NCBI GenBank assembly: GCA_019828595.1
Contig: JAHQRK010000004.1
Span: forward strand, 2,170,001 to 2,234,000
Reading direction: 5' to 3'
Source: Aphanomyces cochlioides
Taxonomy: Eukaryota > Oomycota > Saprolegniomycetes > Saprolegniales > Verrucalvaceae
Length of the DNA: 64,000 nucleotides
Numbering within the stretch: position 1 is the stretch's first letter; every line of letters starts with the position of its first letter. This document shows positions 47,991-58,452 of the stretch, one piece after another. The translations under genes and the position numbers were made by a program. The notes beneath the pieces were generated by a model, which searched no databases, was not told the origin of the DNA, and saw only the letters and a list, made by a program, of their open reading frames with translations.

Positions 47991-50156
47991 ATGAGCCAAG
48001 CTGCCTACCGCAGAGTGGCATCGCCTCATACGAACGAGTTTACACCGAGAAGCGCCGCGTCGAGCACGCCATCCAACTCTCCGAAGACGTCGGTGGGATG
48101 GACTCTTGGACACTGGTTTGTCGGACTGTGTATCCTTGCCGCGACGTTCACCCCGATCATGTATCATTTGCCCTTCTACAGGGCGTCCATCTTGCCTGAA
48201 GTCAATGGCTGGTGGGGCGTCAATCCCAAGATCAAAGGCAGTGGCCATAGCGAAATGTCCGTGCCAACGTACTTCTTTCTTGGCATGGTTGTTCCCGTCG
48301 TCGTTGGCGCTCTTGTCTTTGCCGTTGTCCGAGCCAAGTCTCCACTGGTGACAACGCCGTTCTCTCCTTTTCTCCACCGCAAGCCCAAGTTTTTGTTTCA
48401 ATGCGTCATGAGCTATGGTGAACTTCTCTTTCTCGCGGTTGTCCTCGGCGGCAACGCGCTCGTCTTTGGGTACTTTTGGAAACGTCAATACAACCCAAAG
48501 AAGACTGTCGGAGCCGGTCCCATCCTCGAACTCATTGCACTCACACTTGGTTTCAACGGCGTTTTCAACATGGTATGCCGTTCACCACTACGTTCGTGGC
48601 ACTCACCTCGATGTTAGGTCTTCCTCGCGCTCCCTGCGAGTCGCCATTGCTTCTGGATGGAATGGTTGAACATTCCCTTCGCCCATGGTGTCAAGTACCA
48701 TCGCTGGTTGGGCGTTGCGACCATCGTTGCTATTGGAGGCCACACGCTTTTCTACATCATTGCATACGCCATTGAAAACGAGCTCCATGAATTGCTGCCA
48801 ATTCACGACGGCGGTATCCATCCGTGGCAAAACTTGTATGGCATCTTGTCGTACTTGTCCATGGCCATCATGGGGATCACGTCGCTCCCCATCATCCGCC
48901 GCAAGTTCTACAATGTCTTTTACTACACGCACTTCCTCTTCATCCCCGCGGCTCTCTTTGCCACTTTGCACTGGGGCAACATGATTTACTGGCTCTACAC
49001 CTCCATTGTTCTCTACTTGGTCAACCGCATGTACTCGTCTGCGTCGATCACGGCCCCCGTTTGTATCAAGCGTGTGACAGCTCTACCAGCTCAAGTCGTC
49101 GAACTCACTCTCCACTGTGCCACTGGTTACACCCCTGGTGATGTGGTTTGGCTCAAAGTCCCAGCTCTCTCCAACACGCAGTGGCATCCTTTTAGCGTTG
49201 CCTCCACTCCCGTTCACACTCCCGGCCTCCTCACTGTCTACATCAAGTGCCTCGGCAAATGGTCCAACAACCTCTACCACTACATCCGACAGTGCGAAAA
49301 GGACAACGTCGATCCCATCGTGTACATGGATGGTGGCTACACGCCAGCTCCTGCGATTCCAGCCAAGCATTCGGACGTTGTGTTTGTGGGCGGTGGCATT
49401 GGCGTGACTCCTCTCATGGGCCAGCTCGTCCACATCTTGCACACACATCCAAACCAAACGGTGTGGCTCATCTGGCACGTTCGAGGATCCGACATGTTGT
49501 TGCAATTCCGTGGCTGGCTCCGTGAAGTCGAAGAGTTGGCAGCATCGACTGGTGGCCGTGTCAACCTTCGCTTGCATGTGACCCAAGAACACGCGAATGC
49601 ACTCAACGTGGCGGATGACGAATTCACATCGGAAACCAAGTTTGTGCACCCCACGACGACTGTCTCGCCTCGCCCTTATGCTCACTTGAGCACGGTGAAG
49701 CGCATGTGGATGCTCCTCCTCGCGTTCGGCTTCAGTGCAGGTCTCCACTCGATTGTCAAGTATGGTCGCAAGATCCAAAGCTCGAGCAACATGTCCAACA
49801 TGTGGCAACTCCAGCGTTTGGTGGAGTTCATCACCATCGTCGCTGGCGCTTACTTGGCTTACATCGTGACATACATCAAGATGACGACGCTCGCCATGCC
49901 AACCAAGGAAGATGACGAATTGGAAGTCAACCACGACAAGAAAGACATGGACGTTGCGGAGTTCATCTCGCACTATAAAGTCCAATTCAACCGCGCGGTG
50001 TGGGCCGACGTCTTCCGCGAGATTGACGCCAGCACTTCCCAGAACGCGACCGTCGGCGTGTACGTTTCAGGCCCCAAGCCACTTGTCCGCGCAGTGGACT
50101 TTGAGATCCAAGGCAAGTCCAAGTTCCACGTCCGCAACGAAGAGTTTGAAATGTAA
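47991..50156 (+). CDS. FRO-like ferric-chelate reductase D4, with the parental D 3' end
   Basis: Exons 47991-48572 and 48618-50156 give 706 residues; intron 48573-48617. The first two thirds equal D1-D3. After about 49635 the sequence departs: SETKFVHPTTTVSPRPY replaces SEITFVQPKTNVAPRPY, and both extra helices and the linker before the last NAD segment differ (for example MPTKEDDELEVNHDKKD). The C-terminus HVRNEEFEM is shared. Two silent variants near 49570 and 49608 match the C copies, not A or D1-D3. All haem, FAD and NAD motifs are present, so it should be an active reductase. Being at the array's edge with a full D-type end, it is the best candidate for the ancestral D. Confidence 0.9.
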
Positions 50157-52967
50157 CGATGCCGCGCAACTGCATTTTTAGTCTGTACCCCGTGTGAAAT
50201 ATATATCCCCTTTTGAAATCGTGTCGGCTAACATTTTCGCCTCTTTGCTCTCCTTCAAGCGCTCTCCAGGTTGACGACATGTCCCCATCTATGTCTTGTT
50301 CGTGCAGAAAAAGTCGAAAGATATTCATCCTTGGCCGCGGCGTCAAGCATCCTCAGGCAGATCTTCTGTCTCCCGTTCGACGACTCTTGGGATACTTGAT
50401 CGCGTGGCAGGAGCTCGACAAAGTCGCGCAAAGCGACAACCTCGAGGGCGGAACGAGACGAAAACTAATGCGTGCATCCATCCATGGATGTTAATTCCTG
50501 CGTGAGAAAGCTTGGGCGTCAAGAGCAAATGGGTGTGGCGTCGCATTACTCTCACCAGATGACCAGCACGTGAAAAATCACACGACTAGCGACTTTCACG
50601 CAGCCTGAGAATGGAAGATCAAGCAAAGATCCCACCGCCCAGCGACAATATGCAGAGTCATGGCGATCTTGCAATGACGACGGAGATGGATCACGCCAAC
50701 GAACGCATGTGAAACGCATGGGTGTCTATCGGGAAGAGGTCGCTGTTAGCATGATCGTGGTGGGGAGCTGAGATTCTTTGCCGAGTCCAACCCACAACAG
50801 ACGCAACCCGCTCGTCTCCCACGCCGATAGGATCTTTACTCGGTGATTTCGAGAAAGATGAAACAGTGACAGGGCGAGGGGGATGGAGTCGCCTTGAGGG
50901 GGCTAACAGGCAGAGGCTAATGGAGGCATCGACAGAAGTTTGATCGAACGGCTCTTTCTACCGATAGTGTCGTCGATGTTTTGTCCTTCATGACAATGCC
51001 GGTGATTGCCGCCTCTCCGTCATGGCGATGGAGCTCCACTTCGCAGGAGCTACCGTGCATCTATCGACAGCCCATTCGAAATATCAACTCGGCAGAGAAC
51101 AAGCCCATCTTCGTCAGTCCGTACAATGAAAGTTCCACCAAGTTGTCCTCTTTGTCTGAATTTGCTGCGTTTTGCAAACGGTACATCTCCCATGGAGGTG
51201 TCACCACGTTGATTATCAACCACGACCAGGGTCGTTGCCGCGGACCAGAATGCGACTCGAATGTGAGATCGGTGGTTGCGTTGGCATGGAGTTTCCAACG
51301 ACCAGTGCAGGTCATGGCAACCACCGAGACATATCGACGGTTTCTCAATGTACCCAAAGTTGCACCGCCAAGACATCGCCATGAGCACTGCAGTCACGCC
51401 AAAGGCCAACGCAACAGTCGACGGAGCACATAAAGTCGATCGTTCATTCCATGGGTTTCAAGTCAGGTTTGGACTCAACATCGTGACGAGGAATGTGGTG
51501 GCGTCAATTCCAACTTGTCCGTGATAAACTCTGTCAAGAGAGCCGCCATTCGATATTCTAGATCGTTCCTCTGTTGGACTGAGCGATTCTAAATCAAGTT
51601 GTCCCTCAATCTGGTTCTGACGGGAAGCGCACAGCTGGATGGTGTACGATGGCTTGTGACTCAGATGGAATGAGCCATCCCATCCGACGCCACGCTGAAT
51701 CGCGGCGACGGCGGATCCGAGGAAAAGGTATGGAGGCAATTTCACGAGCCAACTTGTCTATCCTTGGCTTTCATTGTTTCGATTGTTATTCCAGGAACGC
51801 TCGGTGGATTGACGAGTGTGATGGTCGTACAGTACAACGGCAGCTTCTTTCCCGTGTGGACCCATCTCATCGGTACGTCAAAAAAGTCGAGAGATATGCA
51901 CCTACTACACTATCTGCATTCTAGACGACGTTCGAGAGGTTCGTCGCGCGCTGTCGTGCTTTGATTGCGTGGCGAGCTTTCTCGCTTTTTGGGTGTACGC
52001 ACGCGGAATAAACTCTTCCAGTCGCACCTCGGAGTACACCAAACCATCTGCGTGAAACGAATTGAGATGGACCACAGTCGGCGATGACAGCCAAGCGAAA
52101 GAGAGCAGCAGCCATTGCAACCTTCTCTTGGAATAGCACACAGTGGACGCCACGCCCAAGTTGTAGTAATCTCGCCATGGTTGAGTAATCGCCAGAGGGA
52201 CTATCAAGGCGAACCAATGGTAGCCATTGGATCGACAGTGTCATGACGGCGGTGGCGGGCATTGCTCACGACCAAGTCTGCGTCGTGTGTTTCGCTTGGA
52301 AGGAAATTCTGCAGTCCTCCCAATGCTCCATCTGCTCGCCGCTGTTTCGATTCTCAAGGGTGATGATGAGCCACTGGTGCATACATCGTGACGAATCAAC
52401 CACTGATGGCAACTCTCTGCTGAAAAGAACCATCGAAGCGGGTTCGTCTTGATAAGATTGCCATGGCGCAGTGACGAACGTGGCGAGAGAACCTCTGGCT
52501 AGACAGAAAGAGAGAGCTCACGAACGATCTCCGTGTCCAAATCAGACGACGCTGACCTCAGTGACATGAGTCGGTCACGGCGCAACGACTCAGTGTCCTG
52601 GTGACGACCCCCGTCCGCGCCTTGGCAGTGAATTCATCTGGGCGGATAGATACCTCGAGAGGATCGAAGGGGGCGACGTTTGTAAAGTTGAAGGGGGAAA
52701 GAAAGGGCGACTCTCCAATGTATAAATGTCGCTGAACGCAACTGCGCTCGATCGACTCGGCGATATCAGTCTTGACGATTGTAATTCGTGTCAAGAGCCA
52801 CGGCATTGACGGGGGGCTTTCGAATCTGGATTTGGATGTAGGTGCGGCGGCGTTCGATTGCGATTTCCGTCGTTGGACGCGGCTGTGCTCAGCGCTGGTC
52901 AAACTTTAACCCGCTGAACGGAGCCATCATGGGCAGTCTACAGTAGGCAAACGTTGTCCATGCTCAG
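50157..52967. other. 2.8-kb region without a confident gene, coding-like on the minus strand
   Basis: The array homology ends here. On the minus strand a chain of open segments runs from a possible ATG at 52566 (MSLRSASSDLDTEIVREL) through 52450-52260, a hydrophobic stretch at 52230-52080 (WFALIVPLAITQPW) and on to about 51050. Short GT-AG gaps could join them into a multi-exon membrane protein. On the plus strand a hydrophobic exon-like segment (about 51760-51870) competes with this reading. No domain is recognised, and frames stay open partly because of base composition. It may also be a decayed gene. Confidence 0.25.
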
Positions 52968-53116
52968 GTGTGGCACGGTGCGACTCCCACTCGTGAATCA
53001 CGTTCTCATGTAATCCACAGTCCGCATACTTGGCCTGACTCGTTCGGTCCGTACACTTCAACGATTCGAACGACTTGGGAGCCACGCGAGGATTGCTTTT
53101 CCCAAGCAATTCGACC

Positions 53117-53130
53117 CCACTTTTCAATTT
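53117..53130 (+). promoter_or_regulatory. Initiator-like element of gene G
   Basis: Matches 12 of 14 initiator positions (CCACTTTTCAATTT) and ends 14 nt before the ATG at 53145, nearly the same spacing as in A. It decides the start: the longer frame from 52968 would begin upstream of the transcription start. Confidence 0.5.
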
Positions 53131-53144
53131 GCTCGCTTTCGACG

Positions 53145-55241
53145 ATGCAATCGCCTCGAAAGAGTGTCAAGAGCTTCCATGCCATCTCGACACCCAATGG
53201 GTTCCAGCCCGAGGAGCCAAAGCCCGCCGCGTCCGTCCCAGTTCGTGCCTTCCACTGGCTCGTGGGGGCGCTCCTCGCCTTCGCAGTGATTTCCCCCATC
53301 GGTTATCACGTCCAGTCCATCTACCGCAACAATCTCGCCATCAAGTGGGGGCCATGGTTCAATGTGAACCCGAAGAACACGGCGCGCAATGCCCCCGGCA
53401 AGGAAATGATCCCCGTCGCGTATTTCTTCTTCTTCGTCGCCCTCCCAGTTTTCACCGCCGCGGTCATCTACAGCGTGACCAAGTCGCGCTTCCAAGGATC
53501 GGTGTCCTACTGGTTGCACGTCAAGCCACAATACCTCGGCCGTCTTGTGAGCTACGGAGAGCTCATCTTCCTTGCTATCATCGTCGCTGGCAACGTGATC
53601 GTCTTCTATCAAGCTATCGTCCTCCAGCTCTCGTTCAAGGGCCGCCCCCAACTTACAGCCATCGCCAACTCGCTCGCGTTTAGCGGTCTCTACAACATGG
53701 TCTTCCTCGCTCTTCCTGCCACGCGCCACTGCTTTTGGATGGAATGGCTCCACATCCCATGGGCTCGCGGTGTCAAGTACCATCGCTGGCTTGGCGTCGT
53801 GACCGTCGTCACGTTCTTTTGCCACTTCCTCTTCTACTTTGTCCAATTTGCCAAGAACCACCAGTTGGCAGATGAACTCTTGCCTTGCTTCTCGTGCAAC
53901 ATTGCGACGGATGGCAAAGATGCGTGGGTGAATGTCTTTGGCCAACTTGCGCTCCTTTGCATGGTCATCATGGGGTTGACGTCCATCCCGTACGTCCGAC
54001 GACACTACTACGCCACGTTCAAGCTCGTCCACTTCCTCTTCGTCCCTGCCATCTTCTTTGCTGTCATGCACTTTGACCAAATCATCGTCTGGGTCTTCGT
54101 CTCCATGGTGCTCTACCTCGTCAACCGCATGTACTCCGACTCGTCGATCGCGCATCCCGTGACGATCCACACCGCGGTCGCTCTCCCTGGCCGCGTCACC
54201 CAGTTGACTTTCAAGACCTCGACGACGTATCTCCCCGGCGACATTGTCTACGTCAAAGTCCCCGCCGTGTCGGCCATCCAGTGGCATCCGTTCAGTGTCG
54301 CGTCGACGCCCCTCCACACCCCAGGGCTCCTCACCGTCTACATCAAAGAGCTCGGACATTGGACTGGTCAACTGCACGACTACGTCAAGCAATGCAACGC
54401 CGCGGATATCGTTCCCATCGTGTACTTGGACGCGGGGTATACGCCCCCCGCACCAATCTCCCCCAAGTACTCGACGGTTCTCTTCATCGGTGGTGGCATT
54501 GGCGTGACGCCACTCATGGGGCAGATCATGCACTTGCTCCACGCCCGCCCCAACCAAGATGTCTACTTCATCTGGCACGTCAAGGCGGTCGAAATGGCGT
54601 CGCAGTTTCAATCGTGGCTTCGGGAATTGGAAGAAGTTGCTCAAGTCAACCACGGCCGCCTCCATCTCAACATCTACGTGACGCAACAAGACATTGCCGA
54701 GATCTCGGTCGACACGGAAGAACCTTCGCACACATTTACAACACCCAACATGACGTCAGAGCCCCGTCCTTATGCACACCTCTCGACGACGCGCAAGCTC
54801 ATCGTGCTCATCCTGGCCTTTGCTTTCAGTGGCGTGCTCTTTGTCGTCGTGCGCTACGGCCAAAAGTTCACCAGGATCAACGCCAAGTACTGGCCACTCC
54901 AGCGTTTCATGGAAGTCGTGGCCGTCGTCGTCGGTTGTTACTTGGCCTACGCTGCTGCGCGTGTGGGCAAATCGTTTCCAGCGTCGCTCTCGTCGGACGT
55001 CGAGCTCCGCCAGCCATCACGAGAACTTTCCCGCGAGGAGTTCATCGTGCAATATGGTCTCAAGTTTGAACGTGCCGAATGGTCCAAATTGTTCCAGAAC
55101 ATCGAAGCCGAACGATCCGGCGCTGCCCCTGGCTCGATCGGCGTGTACGTCTCAGGCCCGAAAGCTCTCGGCGCGGCCATTGACGCTGAAACGAGTGGTC
55201 GTCCTTACTATGAAGTCCACCATGAAGAGTTTGAGATGTAA
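53145..55241 (+). CDS. FRO-like ferric-chelate reductase G, intronless
   Basis: The 698-residue protein belongs to a second subfamily that is clearly diverged from A/D. Haem pairs are H213/H227 and H296/H309; the FAD motif WHPFSVAST starts at 380 and GGGIGVTP at 449. Two helices again split the NAD domain, and the end is HHEEFEM. A cytosolic/N-terminal signature IKWGPWFNVNPKNTARN replaces the A/D WWGVNPK segment. The loop after the second haem histidine helix contains C248-F-S-C251, absent from A/D, which could form a disulfide or bind metal. The frame can be extended upstream to 52968, but the extra 59 residues lack family similarity and the initiator lies within them, so the start at 53145 was chosen. 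It lacks the intron that its neighbour H has. Confidence 0.88.
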   Translation: MQSPRKSVKSFHAISTPNGFQPEEPKPAASVPVRAFHWLVGALLAFAVISPIGYHVQSIYRNNLAIKWGPWFNVNPKNTARNAPGKEMIPVAYFFFFVALPVFTAAVIYSVTKSRFQGSVSYWLHVKPQYLGRLVSYGELIFLAIIVAGNVIVFYQAIVLQLSFKGRPQLTAIANSLAFSGLYNMVFLALPATRHCFWMEWLHIPWARGVKYHRWLGVVTVVTFFCHFLFYFVQFAKNHQLADELLPCFSCNIATDGKDAWVNVFGQLALLCMVIMGLTSIPYVRRHYYATFKLVHFLFVPAIFFAVMHFDQIIVWVFVSMVLYLVNRMYSDSSIAHPVTIHTAVALPGRVTQLTFKTSTTYLPGDIVYVKVPAVSAIQWHPFSVASTPLHTPGLLTVYIKELGHWTGQLHDYVKQCNAADIVPIVYLDAGYTPPAPISPKYSTVLFIGGGIGVTPLMGQIMHLLHARPNQDVYFIWHVKAVEMASQFQSWLRELEEVAQVNHGRLHLNIYVTQQDIAEISVDTEEPSHTFTTPNMTSEPRPYAHLSTTRKLIVLILAFAFSGVLFVVVRYGQKFTRINAKYWPLQRFMEVVAVVVGCYLAYAAARVGKSFPASLSSDVELRQPSRELSREEFIVQYGLKFERAEWSKLFQNIEAERSGAAPGSIGVYVSGPKALGAAIDAETSGRPYYEVHHEEFEM

Positions 55242-56166
55242 GTTTGTTCTCCCCCGTCGTCCGTCGTCCTCCTCTACGTTGTGCCACCATAATCTTATTC
55301 AATGACACTGTTTCATGTATTTCCGTCCACAACCAAGAACACCAAAGAGAGCGTCGACGGCGGCAGCTCTAACTCTCTCTCTCTGGCCGTCCATTCCTGA
55401 CGCCACACAGTCGAATGGCCGGCGAACGAGGGTTCGCCTTCTTGAGTAGAGATGAAACAAGTGTCAACTTGGATAACTGTCGGTCATCGACGGGGTGGTC
55501 CAACTCCATGAGGTGGTCACAGTGAACTTTCCAAAATGACAACTGGTTCTCCTGCGGGAGTAAACATGTCGTCCGCGTGCACGACCAAAGTCGCTTTCGT
55601 TGTAAATCCACGACTTGGCTCGTCGCTGGCAGTTCCATCGCTTGTACTCGAGAGACGGCGCGGCGTTTTGACCGTCCTCTGTCGAGCTGAGCATGGTGAA
55701 ATGGCAGGTTATGCTGCGCTGCGTTCATTTATCCAGGTACCCACCAAGGCTACGTACAGTAACGTAAGCAGATGATCCTTCTAAGAGCTGACGAAGTTAC
55801 AACGTTGAATGCATTGCTGCCACCACGCAAAGCACGACTGATGCACGAGCGTAGAGATGGAACTGTCTGAATGTTCCAGTGTCGAGGATAGGTGACAAGG
55901 TCAAGATGACATGGCCACGGCGTCGCTTTGGAGATTTTCCCGCTTCCAAGCGCATATTTGCATGAATGGCCGCAAGGAGATCGGTCTAGAGCGCTTTCTC
56001 CTTGTCGTCGTGGGGCGGTGGTGCGTTGTGTTGACGACCTGCGCTTGTCATTCCGTCACCGATCCTATTGATGGTGCCAGATGGACCGACTTATACCCAA
56101 AGGTACTCGCAAAGGCGGGGCAACAAAGGCACCCAAAGAGTTTTCTGCATGCTTGCAGCTTTTCTT
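55242..56166. other. Intergenic region between G and H
   Basis: No gene recognised. Open frames at 55369-55728 (minus) and 55536-55775 (plus) overlap each other and show no motif. The segment supplies the 3' flank of G and the promoter of H. Confidence 0.5.
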
Positions 56167-56180
56167 TCATTCCTCAATTT
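56167..56180 (+). promoter_or_regulatory. Perfect oomycete initiator of gene H
   Basis: TCATTCCTCAATTT matches all 14 positions of the consensus and ends 20 nt before the ATG at 56201. It supports that start over the upstream ATG at 56081. Confidence 0.7.
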
Positions 56181-56200
56181 CATCAACACATCACACTGGA

Positions 56201-58352
56201 ATGCATTCGTCCAGGAAAGGATACGCGCTGTCGTCGCTAAAAAGCACCAAGAGCTTGAATGGACTCGTGAGCGAAGCGCAATACCACGCCGAGTCGCCCA
56301 ACAAACCAATCTACCAAGCGCTTCACTGGATCGTCGGCGCCTTGATGGCCTTTGTCGTGATTGGACCCATTGGGTATCACGTGCAGTTTATTTATCGCAA
56401 TGACTTGGCCGTGCGATGGGGCCCTTGGTTCCATGTGAACCCGAAAAACACGGCGCGGAACGCCCCCGGCAAGGAAATGATCCCCGTCGCGTACTTCTTC
56501 TTCTGTGGCGCCCTCCCCATCTTTGTCGCTGCTGTGACGTACAACCTTGTCAAGTCACGCTACCGCGGGCCGACCTTCAATTGGCTCCATATCAAGCCTT
56601 TGATGCTCTGGCGCCTCGTCAGCATTGGTGAAATCATCTTCCTCACCATTCTTCTTGCGGGCAATGTCGTCGTCTTCTACCAAGCCATTCTATTGCAAAT
56701 CAGTTTCAAGAAGCCCATGCTTACATGCGCCGCCAACGCTGTCGCCTTTAGTGGCCTCTACAACATGGTAAGTCGTTCCTTCCATGAGCGCTTTTGACTG
56801 ACTCGACTAGGTTTTCCTAGTGCTGCCAGCCACCCGCCACAGCTTTTGGATGGAATGGCTCAGTGTTCCATGGGGCCGAGCCGTCAAGTACCACCGATGG
56901 CTCGGTTTCCTCACGATCACGTCGTTCCTCGCCCACTTTGTCTTTTACTTTGTCCTGTTTGCCCAAAAGAACATCTTGGCTCCTGCGTTGCTTCCGTGCT
57001 TCTCGTGCAATCTTGCTACAGACGGCAAGAGCGCTTGGGTCAATGTCTTTGGTGAACTCTCTCTCTTGTGCATGCTCATCATGGGCCTCACGTCCGTCTC
57101 GTTTATCCGCCGCCGCTACTACTCGACGTTCAAAGCTGTCCATTTCCTCTTCATTCCTGCCATGATCTTTGCCGTCATGCACTACAATGAAATCCTCATC
57201 TGGGTCTATGCTTCCATGGTGCTCTACATTGTCAACCGCATGTACTCTGGCTCAACGACGATGAATCCCGTCGCGATTCACCAAGCGGTGGCCCTGGACG
57301 ACCACGTGACGCAGTTGACTGTCAAGTGCTCAACGACGTACTTGCCTGGCGACGTTGTCTACGTCAAAGTCCCCGCCGTGGCCAAGATCCAATGGCATCC
57401 CTTCAGCATTGCGTCGACACCGCTACATACCCCTGGACTGCTCACGGTGTACATCAAAGCGTTGGGTCCATGGACGACCAACTTGTACGACTACGTCAAG
57501 GTGTGCAACACGGCCAACGTGGATCCGATCGTGTACTTTGACACGGGCTACACCCCGCCACCTCCCATGTCGTCCACATACAACTCGGTTATCTTTGTCG
57601 GTGGCGGCATTGGCGTGACTCCACTCATGGGCCAGCTCATGCATCTCATGCATGCTCGACCGCATCAAGATATCTACTTGATCTGGCACGTCAAACATCT
57701 CGAGATGGCCATGCAGTTCCAAAGCTGGCTCAAGGAACTCGAAGACTTGGCCGAGAACTACACTGGCGCCATGCACCTCCACATCCATGTCACGCAAAAG
57801 CACAAAGGACTCACGATGCCGGAAGACCCGAAGGAAGCATTTGAGCTCCATCAGTCAAGCGTCAGGCCCCGACCGTATGCGCACATTTCAACCATGCGCA
57901 AGGTGCTCATGCTCTTCTTCGCTTTCTTCTGCAGTGGAACGCTATGGGTGTATGTCCGGTACGGCCAAAAGTTCATCACGCTCGACCCAGCATACTGGCC
58001 GCTGCAGTACCTCATGGAGTTTGTCTCGGTGGTGGTGGGAGCCTATCTGGCTTACGGCATTGGCATTAGCCATCCCTATGAAAGCAGCTATGCATTTGCT
58101 GACGACGAACGACCTCAGACCAACTCTCGCGTCATGCCTCGAGATGTCTTTGTCGAGCACTACGGCGTCAAGTTTGAACGTGCTGACTGGGACCAAGTCT
58201 TCCAAAACATTGCTGCCGAGAAGCTCATCGGCTCAGCGCCAAAGTCCATCGGTGTGTACATTTCAGGACCGAAAGCTCTCGGCGCTTCTGTTGCCCGCGC
58301 CGCTGGTTGCTACTCACTCTTTGACCTCCATGAAGAAGAGTTTGACATGTAG
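56201..58352 (+). CDS. FRO-like ferric-chelate reductase H, two exons
   Basis: Exons 56201-56767 and 56811-58352 (43-nt intron, GTAAGT...CTAG) encode 702 residues. Splicing restores YNM|VFLVLPATRH at the same point as the D intron. It is the closest relative of G: it shares WGPWFHVNPKNTARN, the CFSC loop motif (C252-C255) and most of the C-terminus. Haem pairs are H217/H231 and H300/H313; WHPFSIAST and GGGIGVTP are intact. A small change is RHS in place of RHC before the fourth helix. It ends EEEFDM rather than EEFEM. G and H are probably an older tandem duplication in the same orientation, independent of the A-D array. It converges on the CHY gene, with 100 bp between stop codons. Confidence 0.88.
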
Positions 58353-58452
58353 AAAGCCCTTGTTTGTTTGTCCACTCAATGTTAATGTTATCAATATGAT
58401 ATCCTGGTCATCTCCCTTTCGTGTTGCTCTTGACGAGCCGGCCTTGGGCTAT

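Larger units (their letters stand above)
38939..50156. repeat. Tandem unit 4 of the FRO array (11,218 bp), terminal unit
   Basis: Same order as units 2 and 3 but ending in D4 with a distinct 3' end, after which homology to the array stops. Gene-free stretches: 38939-40768, 43036-43842 and 46110-47990. Confidence 0.9.

Noticed and set aside
5710..50156. CRISPR array or other short-spacer repeat array
   Set aside because: The repeats are 11.2-kb gene units and 2.27-kb inverted arms; no short direct repeats with regular spacers are present.
52968..53144. Longer N-terminus for gene G (757 residues)
   Set aside because: The extra 59 residues lack similarity to paralogues, and an initiator element at 53117-53130 lies inside them.
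53124..54731. 535-codon minus-strand frame opposite gene G
   Set aside because: Shadow of G from codon bias; composition is rich in D, E, R, V and H with no motif.
56081..56200. Upstream start for gene H
   Set aside because: It lies before a perfect initiator at 56167-56180; the start at 56201 gives the family-like N-terminus.
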